Source of the DNA: Entonaema liquescens
Taxonomy: Eukaryota > Ascomycota > Sordariomycetes > Xylariales > Xylariaceae
DNA: 64,000 nucleotides
Reading direction: 5' to 3'
NCBI GenBank assembly: GCA_902805475.1
Contig: CADCSX010000023.1
Location: 3,782,001 to 3,846,000, forward strand
The position numbers were made by a program, and so were the translations under genes. Of this stretch, positions 37,100-48,396 are shown in pieces (position 1 is the first letter of the stretch; each line of letters opens with the position of its first letter). The notes below the pieces were generated by a model. The model worked only from the letters and a program-made list of their open reading frames with translations. It made no database searches and was not told the origin of the DNA.

Positions 37100-37983
37100 T
37101 TTGTTGAAGCAGTGATAAAGCTAAAGCATTCTATAAGATCTATTGTGCGATAAAGATATCTGAAATAAATTTAGGGAATGATGATATTGAAGTAGCATTT
37201 CTAGGTTAGGGTATTTCGAATATAAAGCTGTTAGGTATAAATAATAGAGAGTTAACATTTTCCTTCAATACGAAGATATCGAGCAGTACCTAATGCTCAT
37301 CATCCCCAATAGAAGGAGCATTGCAAGCTCGCAAAACAACTAAGTGTCTTCTGTCGACAGGCGCATGTTTCAGGAGAATTTAGATACAAACCATAATCTT
37401 ATGAATAGAGTTTGTCTTCTATTTTTTTATACTTGTGAAACGAAATCTATAACAAATAAGGAGGTTACACACATAGATATAGTCTCAAGTATGACGGGAT
37501 GACATAAGAGTAAGATTATATAGGTATTAGTATAGATGGAAAGCACCCAAAAAGAAAATGCAAAAGAAATTTCAAGGTTATTTCATTTCAAATCTTGAAG
37601 GAAACTGCTCATGCTAGAAAAATTTGAAGCACAACATCGATATTCATAAATCTATATATATAGGTAGTTGTAGGTAGGCATATTACAATTCATTAGATAC
37701 CACGCCGCGCTGGTTGGAAAAAAGGCACGACACCCATCATCTCCTTTTAACGACCATCTAACTATCTTAGCTCCCTTCTTTACAATATATCTCGCACGGG
37801 GTATCTAAGAAAAATACAATACACAATACATAGTAATACACGAGCATCGACAAGCTCACCACCATCAACCCCAAAGTTCCAACCCAACCCCTTACATAAA
37901 TCGTAACCCGTTAATAATACTCATACATACAACAAAAAAAAGGACAAAACATGTCACAAACCAACCAAACGACTTGGCATTTA
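37100..37983. other. Gap transporter to Abp2 gene
   Basis: 0.9 kb, AT-rich, containing the transporter promoter side and the 3' side of the Abp2-like gene. No gene seen. Confidence 0.55.
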
Positions 37984-40029
37984 TTATACGCCATCCCTGC
38001 CTTCTTTTATAATAGATGCCACATCCTCGCGCCTCCTCCCTCGGCCTACCATATGCACAAGGTCGGCATACCTCCTACGCCAAAACTCCGCAGCGGCATC
38101 CCCTTCGGCCGGGACATCCGCGCCCTCGGCTCTGTGCTGGGCGCCTTTCTTCCAGCGCGCATGCGGCACCGTCTCTGTGAACCGGAAGCTAGCATTGGCT
38201 GACCCGCAGCGTAAATCCCATGTATAGCTATATCGCGTGTAGTCTACTCCGACTTCTAACCGATGTACTACGTTGCTACCGCCGTCTTGTTTTGGTAGGT
38301 GCCTCGCGCCGGCTAGTGCTGCCGCGGCGATGAGGAATGCTCCGGAGCTACGGTTTCGCTTCGCGAGGCCTGCGATAATGGCACGGGCTAGGGCGAGTGC
38401 TTCGTTGATGTCGGGCAGTGGACTGGGATGCCCTTTCTCATCGTGCCATGTACTCGAGGAGGTCTGCGACGAGTAAGGTCTCCATCTCGTCGCGGTTCGT
38501 ACGATCGCTATCGTCGAAATTGAATTGCACGGTCGGGCCCGTTGGATCATCGGTTGGCCCGGCCGTGAATACATTCGCAGTACGTTCGAATATCGATGTG
38601 TCTTCTACGGGACTAGCCGTTATTCCGCTAGCCCCGTTGGAAACACTCCCATTTACCGTGCTCTTTCCGTTTACCATTACAACCGGAGGCGGAGGAGTGG
38701 CTAGCCTGACGGGACCACCCGCCCTTTCTGGTACTTGTAAGAGAGGCGGCCGGGACGTGAGGGCCGGCCGGTAGGAGTGGTTGTTGTTGGTGTTGTAATT
38801 GGCGCAGAAGTAGGCCCGGCAGATTTTGGGATCTGATCCGGAGGATGCATTGGGGCGGGCGATGTATTTGATTGAGGTGTGCTCCGTTCGAAAGGTGTTG
38901 CGGTAAATTCATTGCGCTCGTCTGGGATCGCTGACAATGGACCGTCACTAGGTCGACTACTGGGCGGTCTCCCGCGAGGTCTGCCACTCGTGGATACACC
39001 GCCACTTCTCCAAGCAGATGAGACTACCTTCGCTCCGTGGCGACGGCCTAACGATCTAGCTTTAGAGGGACTTATTGCTGAACGGGGCTCCATGGGGTCT
39101 CCCAGAATGTCCCTCTCGTCGACGGTGTCATTGCGGATTGAGGGTACGCAGACATGGGCTCACGGGAAACATCGTTACTCCACGGGAAGGCTGAATTTGC
39201 TTCCGGTAATACACTCGACCGAGGATCAACTGGAGGGAACATAAAAGCGCTCCTTCCGTCTGGATGAGCTGTCCACGGATCTAAAGTGTCTGGCCGAGAA
39301 GTTCTAGCGTCTCCATTGAAACTCGGGGACTCTAACCTTGGCCTTTGTGATGGGGATTTGCTGAAACTATCATCCTCGGGCCTCTTTCGACCCCGGCGGG
39401 GCCGAATATGAGGTAATAAGGCACGTAGGGCCATGTCATCTTCGGCAGCAACTCCATCCCTGCCCTCCTCACATACTGGATTTGGATCACTCGGAATCTG
39501 GGTCCAATAAGGATGAGGATTATCCATCAAGTAATCGAAGAAGGCATTTACGTGCATGGAATGCATCCATCGCTATTACAGGTGAGTTAAGCTACCTTTG
39601 AATATGTTGGATATACATTACCTTTAGGCGGACGGCATACTGTTGTATCTTTTGAGAGCTCTGCCCCTTATCGTGATCCGGCGGCTCGACGCCCAGCTTC
39701 AATGCCAGCTCTGCCCACGTCTTGAGCTCTTTGGCGTGTAGTTGCTTGATGAGCTCGAATAGGTTAAAAGTGCTGAAGCTCTTACCCTCGCTCTTTGGTG
39801 GGGTCCGAAAAGCATCTCTGAGCGCGGCGGTATCCGTTTCCAGAGGCACTGCCGGATTGCAGTAGAGAATAAAACTCACGTATGCATCCTCGATAGAATC
39901 GCTGGTTACGCTCTTTTGAGGCAATGTCGGTCTTGCTAGCCCCGAGGACCTGGGAGTCTCATTCCTTGACGGAGGAGAAAGAGGGTTGAAGCGACGGGAA
40001 CCGTTGCTGGTTGGAGTAGAGAGCGCCAT
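37984..40029 (-). CDS. abp2: Abp2-family ARS-binding protein, with three apparent frameshifts
   Basis: Related to fission yeast Abp2, which binds autonomously replicating sequences. Exon 1 is 40029-39622 and exon 2 runs 39572-37984. The conserved N-terminal domain is intact across the intron: NLFELIKQLHAKELKTWAEL, SSQKIQQYAVRLK, then RWMHSMHVNAFFDYLMDNPH and PYWTQIP. Downstream the reading changes frame three times: near 39085 (CCCC, equivalent to one missing base; before MEPRSAISPSK), near 38740 (one missing base; before LQVPERAGGPVRLATP), and near 38460 (one extra or two missing bases; before WHDEKGHPSP). An AT-hook GRPRGRPP lies in the second segment. The exon 2 length (1589) is one short of a multiple of three, matching the net shift. 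Either the sequence has errors here or the gene is decaying. The ATG at 40029 (MALSTPTSNG) is the first in frame. Confidence 0.82.
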
Positions 40030-42226
40030 CTTAATATCATAAGATAGCGAAGCGCGCAATGATCCCCATGGATAGTGGGGAGAGGTATGGTTATAGGGGG
40101 GTGGGATGCTGAGCGCGTTTGATGGGCTGAAGTTCTCACGTAATGGTTGGTAATGTTATAGACTTGCTAATTTTTGCAACTCGGGTAACAAATAAGGTAT
40201 TTTTTACTATTCTCATCAATATTGTGTCTGGGTGTAACACAACTTGTTCGTCTCATATCTCGACTCTCACAATTGGCCCCCTACAGTCGATGTAATCATG
40301 CAAGCGTGGTGTAAGTGATAGGTAATAAACATTCGCTCAGACGATGCAAACTAGTAGAACTAGTAGTTAATATGCAAGGTAGTTAGTTAGTAAAAGAATA
40401 CGTCTAACTGGTGGAAAGTATAATGATCAAATGGTAAAAGAAATAACAGATCTGGGTTTCCGTCTTGAGCGTTATTGAAGCTGTTAAAAACGGAAAGTGG
40501 CAAAAGTTAATTGGGAAAAAAAGAAGAAGACGGAATGGTTGGTGAAGCCTCCTTCCGGTGTCCAATGCCTATTATGCCGAATTCTATTTTGAGAATCGCG
40601 CTGGCGGAGGCTGGTGCCACGAGCGCACGGCTGTTTTAGATGGGCCGGGAGACTCTACCCTTTGCATGTACCGTGGTGGTATCTTTCTGCTATTTTTGGG
40701 TACGTGTCCACGTGACTTTTATGCATAGGTAATCTAGGTATGCTTTCTTAGGTATGAGGTACATAACACGCCGTATGCAACCCGAGCATCGTACATGTAC
40801 ATACATGTAGGTAGGTACATAAGTGCCCTACATAAAGTGTGTCCAGTAAGTTGACTTCAGGTAACATTGCTAAAGTAATAAGGTAGTAATGTATTGTACC
40901 GAGAACCTAAGACGGTAATTAACCCCTTTTTTTCTGTAAGACATACCTACCTTAGGTATATTACATGACATTACATGAGTCCTGACATTACATGTAACTG
41001 GTAGGCTTTACATATATAGGGGAGTTGTGTTTTGTCTCTTGTCTGCCTTGTCAACCTCATTGGGCAAATGGCTCTTCAGCAAAGTAGGATTCGGGTGTGG
41101 TAGGGAATTCGTAATTCTGCGCTCGGTGGGCACGGTTAGGTATGATCTCTCTTTCTCTCTCTTTTATTTCATTCATATACCACCAGCCACTATCACGGTC
41201 CCTTTGCATGCCGTTATGAAACCTGTATCACACGACGCGCTCTGATGTCTTCTTTATCGTGCGCTGTCTCGGATATATAGAGTTGACGTTACTAAGAATA
41301 CTCCTAGGCACAGTTATCTTTTTGGGTGAGGTCATGTTGACGATTAGGAGTTGAAGGAATGTCAATGCGACTAGTATCAGACATTTGGGTATTCTCAGCC
41401 TTATAAGCCTTTCAATCCTTTGATATGTGAACTAGTTTGTGTAGAGGGGTAGTGGTGTGAGAGAGGTTTATAGATATAAATGATATAAATGATATAAATA
41501 TACGTGGTAATGTAATTTGTGTAATAGTAAAGAGATGCACCATCTAGTTAATATTTATTAAGATATATTTAATTATATTTGCATATTCCGTTGTATCTGG
41601 CTTGATTTGTCCATTAAAAAAATAACTAGTGAAGTTGGATATCGTCATTATCATCATAGTCACAAGATAGATAATAAATCTATCTCGCATGTGAAAGTCC
41701 GGAGTTTGGTACCAAAAGTCTCAGCTCTCTTTCTGACGAATTGGATGCGGGGCAAAGCCGGGGGAAAAGAAACATGGGGGGAAAGAATGCAAGAATGCCG
41801 TACCTCGTGCCAGATGGGGAGCGAGGTAAACGCTGTTTCCAGGTCGCTTATAGGGCGGATTTCGGCTCAGGGTCAGGTAAGCTTACAGGGGATTTACAAG
41901 GGATTACAGGGCTACATCCCACTGAATAGAAGAGTAGAGAGGGAAGCTAGCCGCATTGTGATGCAATGCAATCGGACCTCGGCTCCTAAAAGCTTCAAGG
42001 GAACTTCAATCTGAATCGATAAAGCTTTAGCAAGCCATTGCCGTTACTGTTTATCGTTTTATTCCTCTTTTCATCATTCCGACGTCCAAGTCGGCTGGCA
42101 ACCATTTTCTAACTTTTATCGAAGCCATCTTTTTTTTTTTTTTATATTAGCTATTACCTGGAAACTTATCATATTGGTGTAATTATCTCACACAAATATC
42201 CTCGTAACTTAACCCAATAAATCACG
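40030..42226. other. Divergent gap Abp2 / PMP47, 2.2 kb
   Basis: Two divergent genes flank it. It contains TAGGTA/TACATGTA-type words at about 40730-41010 and TGATATAAA triplications near 41475-41500. An open frame at about 41607-42014 has no ATG start and no recognisable domain. No supported gene. Confidence 0.55.
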
Positions 42227-43274
42227 ATGGCGTCGTCCAAGCCCGTCGCCCCCCAGAATGACAACGTCGCGCACGCCCTTGCCGGCGCCGGCGGCGGGAT
42301 CCTCTCCATGGTCCTAACGTACCCGCTCATCACCCTCTCTACCCGTGCGCAGGTCGAGTCCAAGCGTGCCGAGACCGCCTTCCTAGCCGCCGTGAAGCAG
42401 ATCGTCGCGCGCGAGGGTGTTTCCGGGCTGTACGCGGGCCTGGATAGCGCCGTGTTTGGTATCAGCGTTACCAACTTCGTCTACTACTACTGGTACGAGT
42501 GGACGCGCGGTTTCTTCGAGAAGGCCGCCGTCCGTGCCGGTCGAGCTTCGAAGAAACTCACCGCCATCGAGGCCATCATTGCCGGCGCCATTGCCGGCTC
42601 GGCTACCGTCATCCTGACTAACCCCATCTGGGTCGTGAACACGCGCATGACGACCCGCAAGGGACAGATCGAGGCGGAGGAGAACACCGGCGGCGCTACT
42701 GCTGAAAAGAAGAAGCAGCCGACTACTCTAGGCACCCTAAGCGCACTGCTCCGCGACGAGGGTCCGCAGGCGCTCTTCCGCGGCGTCGTGCCGGCTCTCG
42801 TTCTAGTCATCAACCCCATCTTACAATACACGCTGTTCGAGCAGCTGAAGAATGCGTACGAACGCCGGCGGAAGCACAATCTTACCCCCACCGTGGCCTT
42901 CTTCCTGGGCGCTCTCGGCAAGCTGTTTGCCACCTCCATTACATACCCGTATATCACGGTCAAGAGCCAGATGCACGTTGCCGACGACGGCAAGAAGCGC
43001 GAGGGCGTGACCCAGGCCATCAGGCGAGTTATCAAAGAAGAGGGCTATGCCGGCTTGTATAAGGGTAAGTTGAATATCTATTTAATTGGTTATCCTTAGT
43101 TGTCAGATGTCGTTATTCGACCTTTCTTATATACTAATTAATTCTTTAGGCATTGGTCCCAAGGTTACCCAGAGCGTCTTGACGGCAGCTTTCCTCTTTG
43201 CGTTCAAGGACGTTCTGTACGAGCAGACGGTGAGGCTCCGGGGTGCCGTGGCCAGAAAAGCTATTAAGGCATAG
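42227..43274 (+). CDS. ANT1: Peroxisomal adenine nucleotide carrier (PMP47/Ant1)
   Basis: Mitochondrial-carrier-family protein of the peroxisomal membrane that brings in ATP for activation of medium-chain fatty acids. Exons 42227-43064 and 43150-43274, 320 residues. Three carrier repeats are visible. Repeat 1 has HALAGAGGGILSMVLTYPLI; repeat 2 has AIIAGAIAGSATVILTNPIW followed by VVNTRM; repeat 3 has TYPYITVKSQM. The NPIWVVNTRM and TYPYITVKS variants of the Px(D/E)xx(K/R) signature are those of PMP47-type carriers rather than mitochondrial ADP/ATP carriers. Length matches the family. The first exon is GC-rich and strongly codon-biased, suggesting good expression. No anomaly. Confidence 0.92.
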
Positions 43275-43831
43275 GTGGTCTAACCTGCCTATATGCATCT
43301 GGTAATGAATCTCCTACGGTTTACGCTAGCTCTGGCTTTGAACTTGTACATATTGTAGCTTTTGAGATGGGAAGACACCTGGGCCCTTGCTACTGAGGTG
43401 TACTTCCAACATCATCTATCGCGATCTATTGATTTTAGCACAATTAGGAAAAATGGAGGTTGATGAGTAAAATCATACTGGAAGAACGAAGGGAGAGTGG
43501 AAGTAAAGAAATGTCTTGTCTGTTTTCCATGTACCAACATACGGGGGGCATATATATATGCTCTCTAGAAGAATCCAAGCAATGAGAATAATACCCTTGA
43601 ATAGCGAATTGAAAGGAACTATCCGTATACCGTATCATACTATCAATATAACTCCATTGTTCTCTAGTTAAATCTATTCTGAAGATGTAATATCCATGAA
43701 TACTCGCGTGCCAATTACCAAATCCCTTCCTAGCGAACCCCTAATTAACTTCCAACCCTTTACGAACTCTTGTCCCTATCCTAATCATACCTAATCTACT
43801 GCCCCCGTTGTCCCCGGAGCGAAAACTCAAC
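43275..43831. other. Convergent 3' gap PMP47 / MAK10
   Basis: 0.56 kb between two stop codons; 3' UTR-type sequence only. No gene seen. Confidence 0.6.
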
Positions 43832-46407
43832 TTACGCCACGGGAACCAACTTCGGGACTATCCACCAGTCATGATACCCCTTCCCGGGTACCGGCATCTC
43901 GACCTTAAGCTTCAACTCCGCAGCCACACGCGCATCTACATCCGTACCCCCATCCCCATCCCCATCCCCGACCCTCTCCACCGCCCTCTGCAGCGTCGAC
44001 ACCGCGACCCCGGCCGCAATCGCAGCCTTCAGACAATCGCGCACATTCCGCGTCCACCGGTCGTGCGCGTTGACGCTGAACGACTGCGAATCCGACATCT
44101 TGCCCAGGGCCTCGTACCCTTTCTTCGCGCCGCCGATGGCGCCCTCGGCGTACTTGAGCAGGTCGCGGGTCGGCGTCTCGGGCTGCAGGGTCGCGCGCGT
44201 GAACTCGTCGAAGGTGGGGAGTTGCGGCAGCGCTATGGTCCGGAAGGGCTTCATGCGCAGGTCGTAGCGCATCGTGTCCGTGCTGTAGGGGCGGTTGGGC
44301 GGGACGATGAGGTTCAGGCGGAGGAGTGCCGTGTACAGGCAGCAGAGGCCGTCGGCGAATTCCCAGGTGCACGCTGCGTCGAGCATGGTGATGCGCAGGT
44401 AGGTCAGGGATGTCATGAACTCGCGCTCCTTGGCGGCTGTGTATTGCGGGAGTTCTTGGTCGCTTTTCCCGTTGTTGCTGTGGTCGGGGCCGTAGCGGGC
44501 CTCGTCCAGACTGCGCATTGTAAACGCCTTGATGCGATCGCCGTGCTGCGCGCGTGTCTTGGCTAGGTAGTTTAGGTACCAGTACATACCAGCGAGCTCG
44601 TCCGTCTGGTAGACCTCGAGTTCGAACCCGAGCTGGACTATCCACTCCATCTGCCTGAGCTTGTAGAGGTACGCCCAGGATGATAGTGGGAGGGAAAACC
44701 CCATGTTCCCTCTTTCTGTTATGAGGGGCCTCTCGTCGAGGGCTACCTGGAGGAGTTGGTCGATCTCCTCGACGTCTACCTGGAGCATGTCCCATTCTTG
44801 GATGCTGTGACATAACGTGCGTCGAACTCTACATCTATTCTGGCAGAATATCCTGAATATATCCAGGTAGCACTCCGCCACTCGCTGCCGGAAGATTTCC
44901 ATCTGCGCTGCAGTCTGGTGACGTGGATCGGTGGGGACCTCTATAGCATCGTGTGAAGGGTCAATCTGTGGCGCACAGGGCATAACGACAATCGAAAGGT
45001 CGTGGTCTATGATTTGCCGAATGCTGAAATTTCCTAAGACGACCATCTCCCTAAACAAGAGGTTCTGAAGTAACGTCCTAATATAGACGAGTGGTTGTGG
45101 CTTTCTCGCCTGGAATAGCAAGACAAAATTCTGCAAGCAAGTTAACATTGATAAATATAAAACTGACTCGATGAGCTTACTAAAAGACTTTGTGGTTCCG
45201 AGTACTTTAGAATATCCATGATATCAACCCCGTCCTGGAAAAGTTGCTTAAAGTGGCCATAACTTTCTTCAAAGCTAGGTTGAACCATGGGACGTGGCGG
45301 CATGGTGCTCGCCAGCCGACGCTGTAGTTTGGTGCTGAAAGCTTCGGGCACTGGCTTAGCTAATGAGTGCTGTTTATTGATATGCTCTAGTAAACCTTTC
45401 ATCTGTACCCAAGGCATCTTCAAGGAGTCCGGGTTAGATTTCCGTAGACCCGATAGATCAATGGCCCTCAGGAATGCTATGCGTAGTTCGAGCCGAAGGT
45501 CTAAGGCCGTAGAGATTTCCTTGGCGACATCGTTGCTAGCGGCGCGAAGGTCACTCCGGGCTTGTTGCAGTAAATTATTGACGGAGCTAACGGGTATATC
45601 CTGCAATAAGTCACGGTCGTAGGTGTTGGTAACAAAGTCTTCCTCCTATATATTCTCAGTAACTCGTTAAAAAGGTGACCAGTCCAGCTTCGTCAGTCTT
45701 ACCTCATAGTAAAGTTCATCTTTTACCAACTCATTTACGAAAGAACATGCCTTAAGCAGCCCAAGACAATATGCCCGTAAAACGAAGAGTAATTTTGGCT
45801 GCTTCTCGCGGGCTTTGGCATCTCTTATAAACTCAGCCTCGTCTATACTGGCTGGGCGAGGGTTCATGAGCGACTCGATATAGAGGCTCGTGAAGAGAGT
45901 CTGGGAAAGGGGGTAGCCGAGATGCCAGGCCATCTAGTTTGAACGTTAGGCCAGTGGAAACTCAGAACAGGAGTCCTGTCGCTTATCCAAGACACACCTC
46001 AAGACAGAGTAGCTGGTCAATAATGCCGAGGATCTCCTCCGGGAGTAGATCCCGAGAAACGTCATATTCTTCGTCTAGAGATTCCCCTTCTGCTAGGGCG
46101 CCACTATCCATCTTTCGATCCATGATCTAGTAAGGGTTCGCTTAGTAGGCACTTTGCGGATTTAAAGATGATAGTATAGACTTACCTCCAGAGCCGCGAC
46201 GGACTCAAACAAAGTGAAGTGTTCATCTTTGACAAGTTGTCCGGGTTTCAAAGCTACCCATCAGATCAGTATAGTCTATCTTGGATGCGGGTTGGAATGC
46301 TTGGGCGCACTCTTTACAGCAGAGGTGAACCTCTTGGTGATATCCGTTGCCTTGACTCCGGGATGTGATATTTTTGGCGAAGGCGATAATAGATTAAAAT
46401 GTTGCAT
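43832..46407 (-). CDS. MAK10: NatC N-terminal acetyltransferase auxiliary subunit Mak10/Naa35
   Basis: Non-catalytic scaffold of the NatC complex (Naa30-Naa35-Naa38), which acetylates proteins starting with Met followed by a hydrophobic residue. Six exons: 46407-46311, 46253-46186, 46126-45998, 45933-45703, 45645-45181, 45130-43832, totalling 2289 bases or 762 residues. Family marks are GQLVKDEHFTLFESVAALEI followed by MDRKMDSG, then MAWHLGYPLSQTLFTSLYIE, ELYYEEEDFVTNTYDRDLL, and FVLLFQARKPQPLVYIRTLL. The last exon contains the conserved helical C-terminal half. The start at 46407 (MQHFNLLSPSPK) is joined to the rest by a 57-base intron with a GTGCGC donor, so the first exon is a little less certain than the others. 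Confidence 0.92.
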
Positions 46408-47409
46408 CTTGACTATCGCTCCTAAGGAGTAATAAAAATCAATCGTAGTTCTACTTTCTTATTAGTTGGTATCCATTTGATTGTACTCATAAGATTAATG
46501 AGCCTTTTATCGAAACCCCAGTATATTTACTAACCCAAGTCTTGGCAGGAGTAGCGATAGGCGGATTACTCTTGGATTTCTGGGTGACGAGAGTAAACCA
46601 TACGTTATAGGTCAGTTGGTTATAATCCTCATTAATCCTCATTGCTGGTGACAACGGACGTTCTTTACGGATAGCGCGGGCGGATCGAAAGAAGGAAATA
46701 ATTAGAATTAACTGTGTAGTTAGGTATTAAATTAAACATGATTTATCTAAATTTTTAGTGTCAAAAAAGGTGTAGTACCAAAATAATAGATAAGGTGCGT
46801 TGGGACGAACAAGACCCGAGTGGAAGACCTCAAAATTACGAAACATGATTTTTATTTTGTACTTAATTTTATTTATTTATTTATTTATTTTAGGACAGAC
46901 AGAATAGCAAGAAAGACTCGAGCGATTTGATTCGCCGTATTTCTTCTTGTAAGATGCAACTTGATCACTTGAATTACATGGGTAGGTACATCTAACTTAT
47001 GAGAAATAATATCAGGTTATGCTCCCTTGATAAGTAATAAGATTTGACATTGTCAATACTTGAATCAAACTAGCTAACACTTAAAAGAAAAGAAACGTTG
47101 ACTAGAGGTGTTTTGTAAAACTTACGGGTACATCGCATGTGCTGACCCTCAGGTATCTTACTGATATGCGGCTTAACAACATGAATCAATACCAACATTT
47201 ACCTATAAATTTAGCGTCTAATTTCAGGTAGATCAAAGACGCTCATTTTTGGAATGAAACTATTTTATTTTATACAGCTATACACGAGGCGGCATGGTAT
47301 TCGCTGCCGTTAATCTTGTCTATCCGCATGCGCATTCGCACCTGTCTCTCCTAGATCCTAACCATCCTCGCAAGTTTCACTCTTATAGAGGATTCGTATA
47401 TCTCGTAGT
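46408..47409. other. Gap MAK10 / ATP15
   Basis: 1.0 kb. Contains an (ATTT)n run at about 46866-46892 and AT-rich sequence. No gene seen apart from likely ATP15 3' UTR on the right. Confidence 0.6.
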
Positions 47410-47825
47410 TTATGACGAACCACCGGAAGAAGAGGATTGGGCAACGGCGTTGGCTTCAGCTAAAGGTCTGGGCTCGCTCATCTTGCCGTTCTGTAAATTG
47501 AGGCATATACTCCGTCAGCTACCAGTTCCTCAAATTCCTCATTCTCGTGTCCCATATTTCGCTCAAGAATAGTTCAAAACTCACCTCCCACTTGGCAAAT
47601 CGCAAGTCCATATCTCCTCGTCGCTCGGCAAGTAGTCTCTTTTCCTCCTTCAAGCTTCGGCGCACGACGCGGGATGCGACGGCAAGGTAGCGGTTGTAGC
47701 TATTCGGCCGGAGGGGCGGTTAGCAAAGCCATCCTAATTTAATTCGGCTGGGTGATTGATATATCGAATTATATAAGAGGGAAATTGGCTTACGTTAAAC
47801 CAGCGGCTTTCCACGCGAACACCAT
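47410..47825 (-). CDS. ATP15: Mitochondrial ATP synthase epsilon subunit
   Basis: Small subunit of the F1 central stalk, which joins the gamma and delta subunits to the c-ring. Three exons: 47825-47794, 47699-47585, 47490-47410, giving 75 residues, the normal family size. It begins MVFAWKAAGLTYNRYLAVA, continues VVRRSLKEEKRLLAERRGD, has the family-typical MDLRFAKWENGK straddling the second intron, and ends in a serine-rich tail with GGSS. Splice sites are GTAAGC/TAG and GTGAGT/CAG. No single exon is long, so ordinary open-frame scans miss this gene. A spurious plus-strand open frame overlaps it at 47294-47572. Confidence 0.93.
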
Positions 47826-48396
47826 ATTGACGGTTGCTCGAGGTTCAATTGAGGATCGGGGATTGATTTAAAGATTCGTTTATATGCACGGAATCAAAAG
47901 ATAATAGCTTGCGGCGGTAGAATCGAGAAACGAACCGTTAGCCGAAGCCTTGTCGGAGTATGTAGTGGTCCGAGCTTCCACGTGATTAATAACCTTACCT
48001 AATACACCTAACCTAGACCTTCAATTCTTGAATCTCCAACTAAACCCCTTGAATAATACAAACCCCCCTTAATAAGTAAAAAATGATAAGAATAAGACAA
48101 AACTGCTACATGTTTGTGTCTGTTACTCAAATGTGTATTGCGATTGCTGTAGGTCTTAATATACAAGGAGCTTATTACGTATATATAATTCCAGACCAGG
48201 TCTATTTCACAAATTGATCACTATCACATGCCCCAAGTCAAACCATGCTACCTATGTAGTAGATCAGGTAGTTGAGCGTGTGTTCGAACTTTGAAAGAAA
48301 ACTCTAGGGGATTTACTATATGCACAGGTAGCTCGACTCGATTCTACAGCAGTGGGCTCATCTGTTGGTACACTTTTGTTGCCCAAATATCCCCGT
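47826..48396. other. Gap ATP15 / QCR2
   Basis: 0.57 kb between two minus-strand genes. It should include the ATP15 promoter and the QCR2 3' UTR. No gene seen. Confidence 0.6.

Noticed and set aside
41607..42014. 135-codon open frame upstream of PMP47
   Set aside because: It begins with TTG, has no recognisable domain and no splice context.
43808..44813. Long frames on both strands overlapping the end of MAK10
   Set aside because: GC-rich shadows; the MAK10 frame is conserved and spliced in phase.
47294..47572. 92-residue plus-strand ORF
   Set aside because: It overlaps the ATP15 exons on the other strand and has no recognisable domain.
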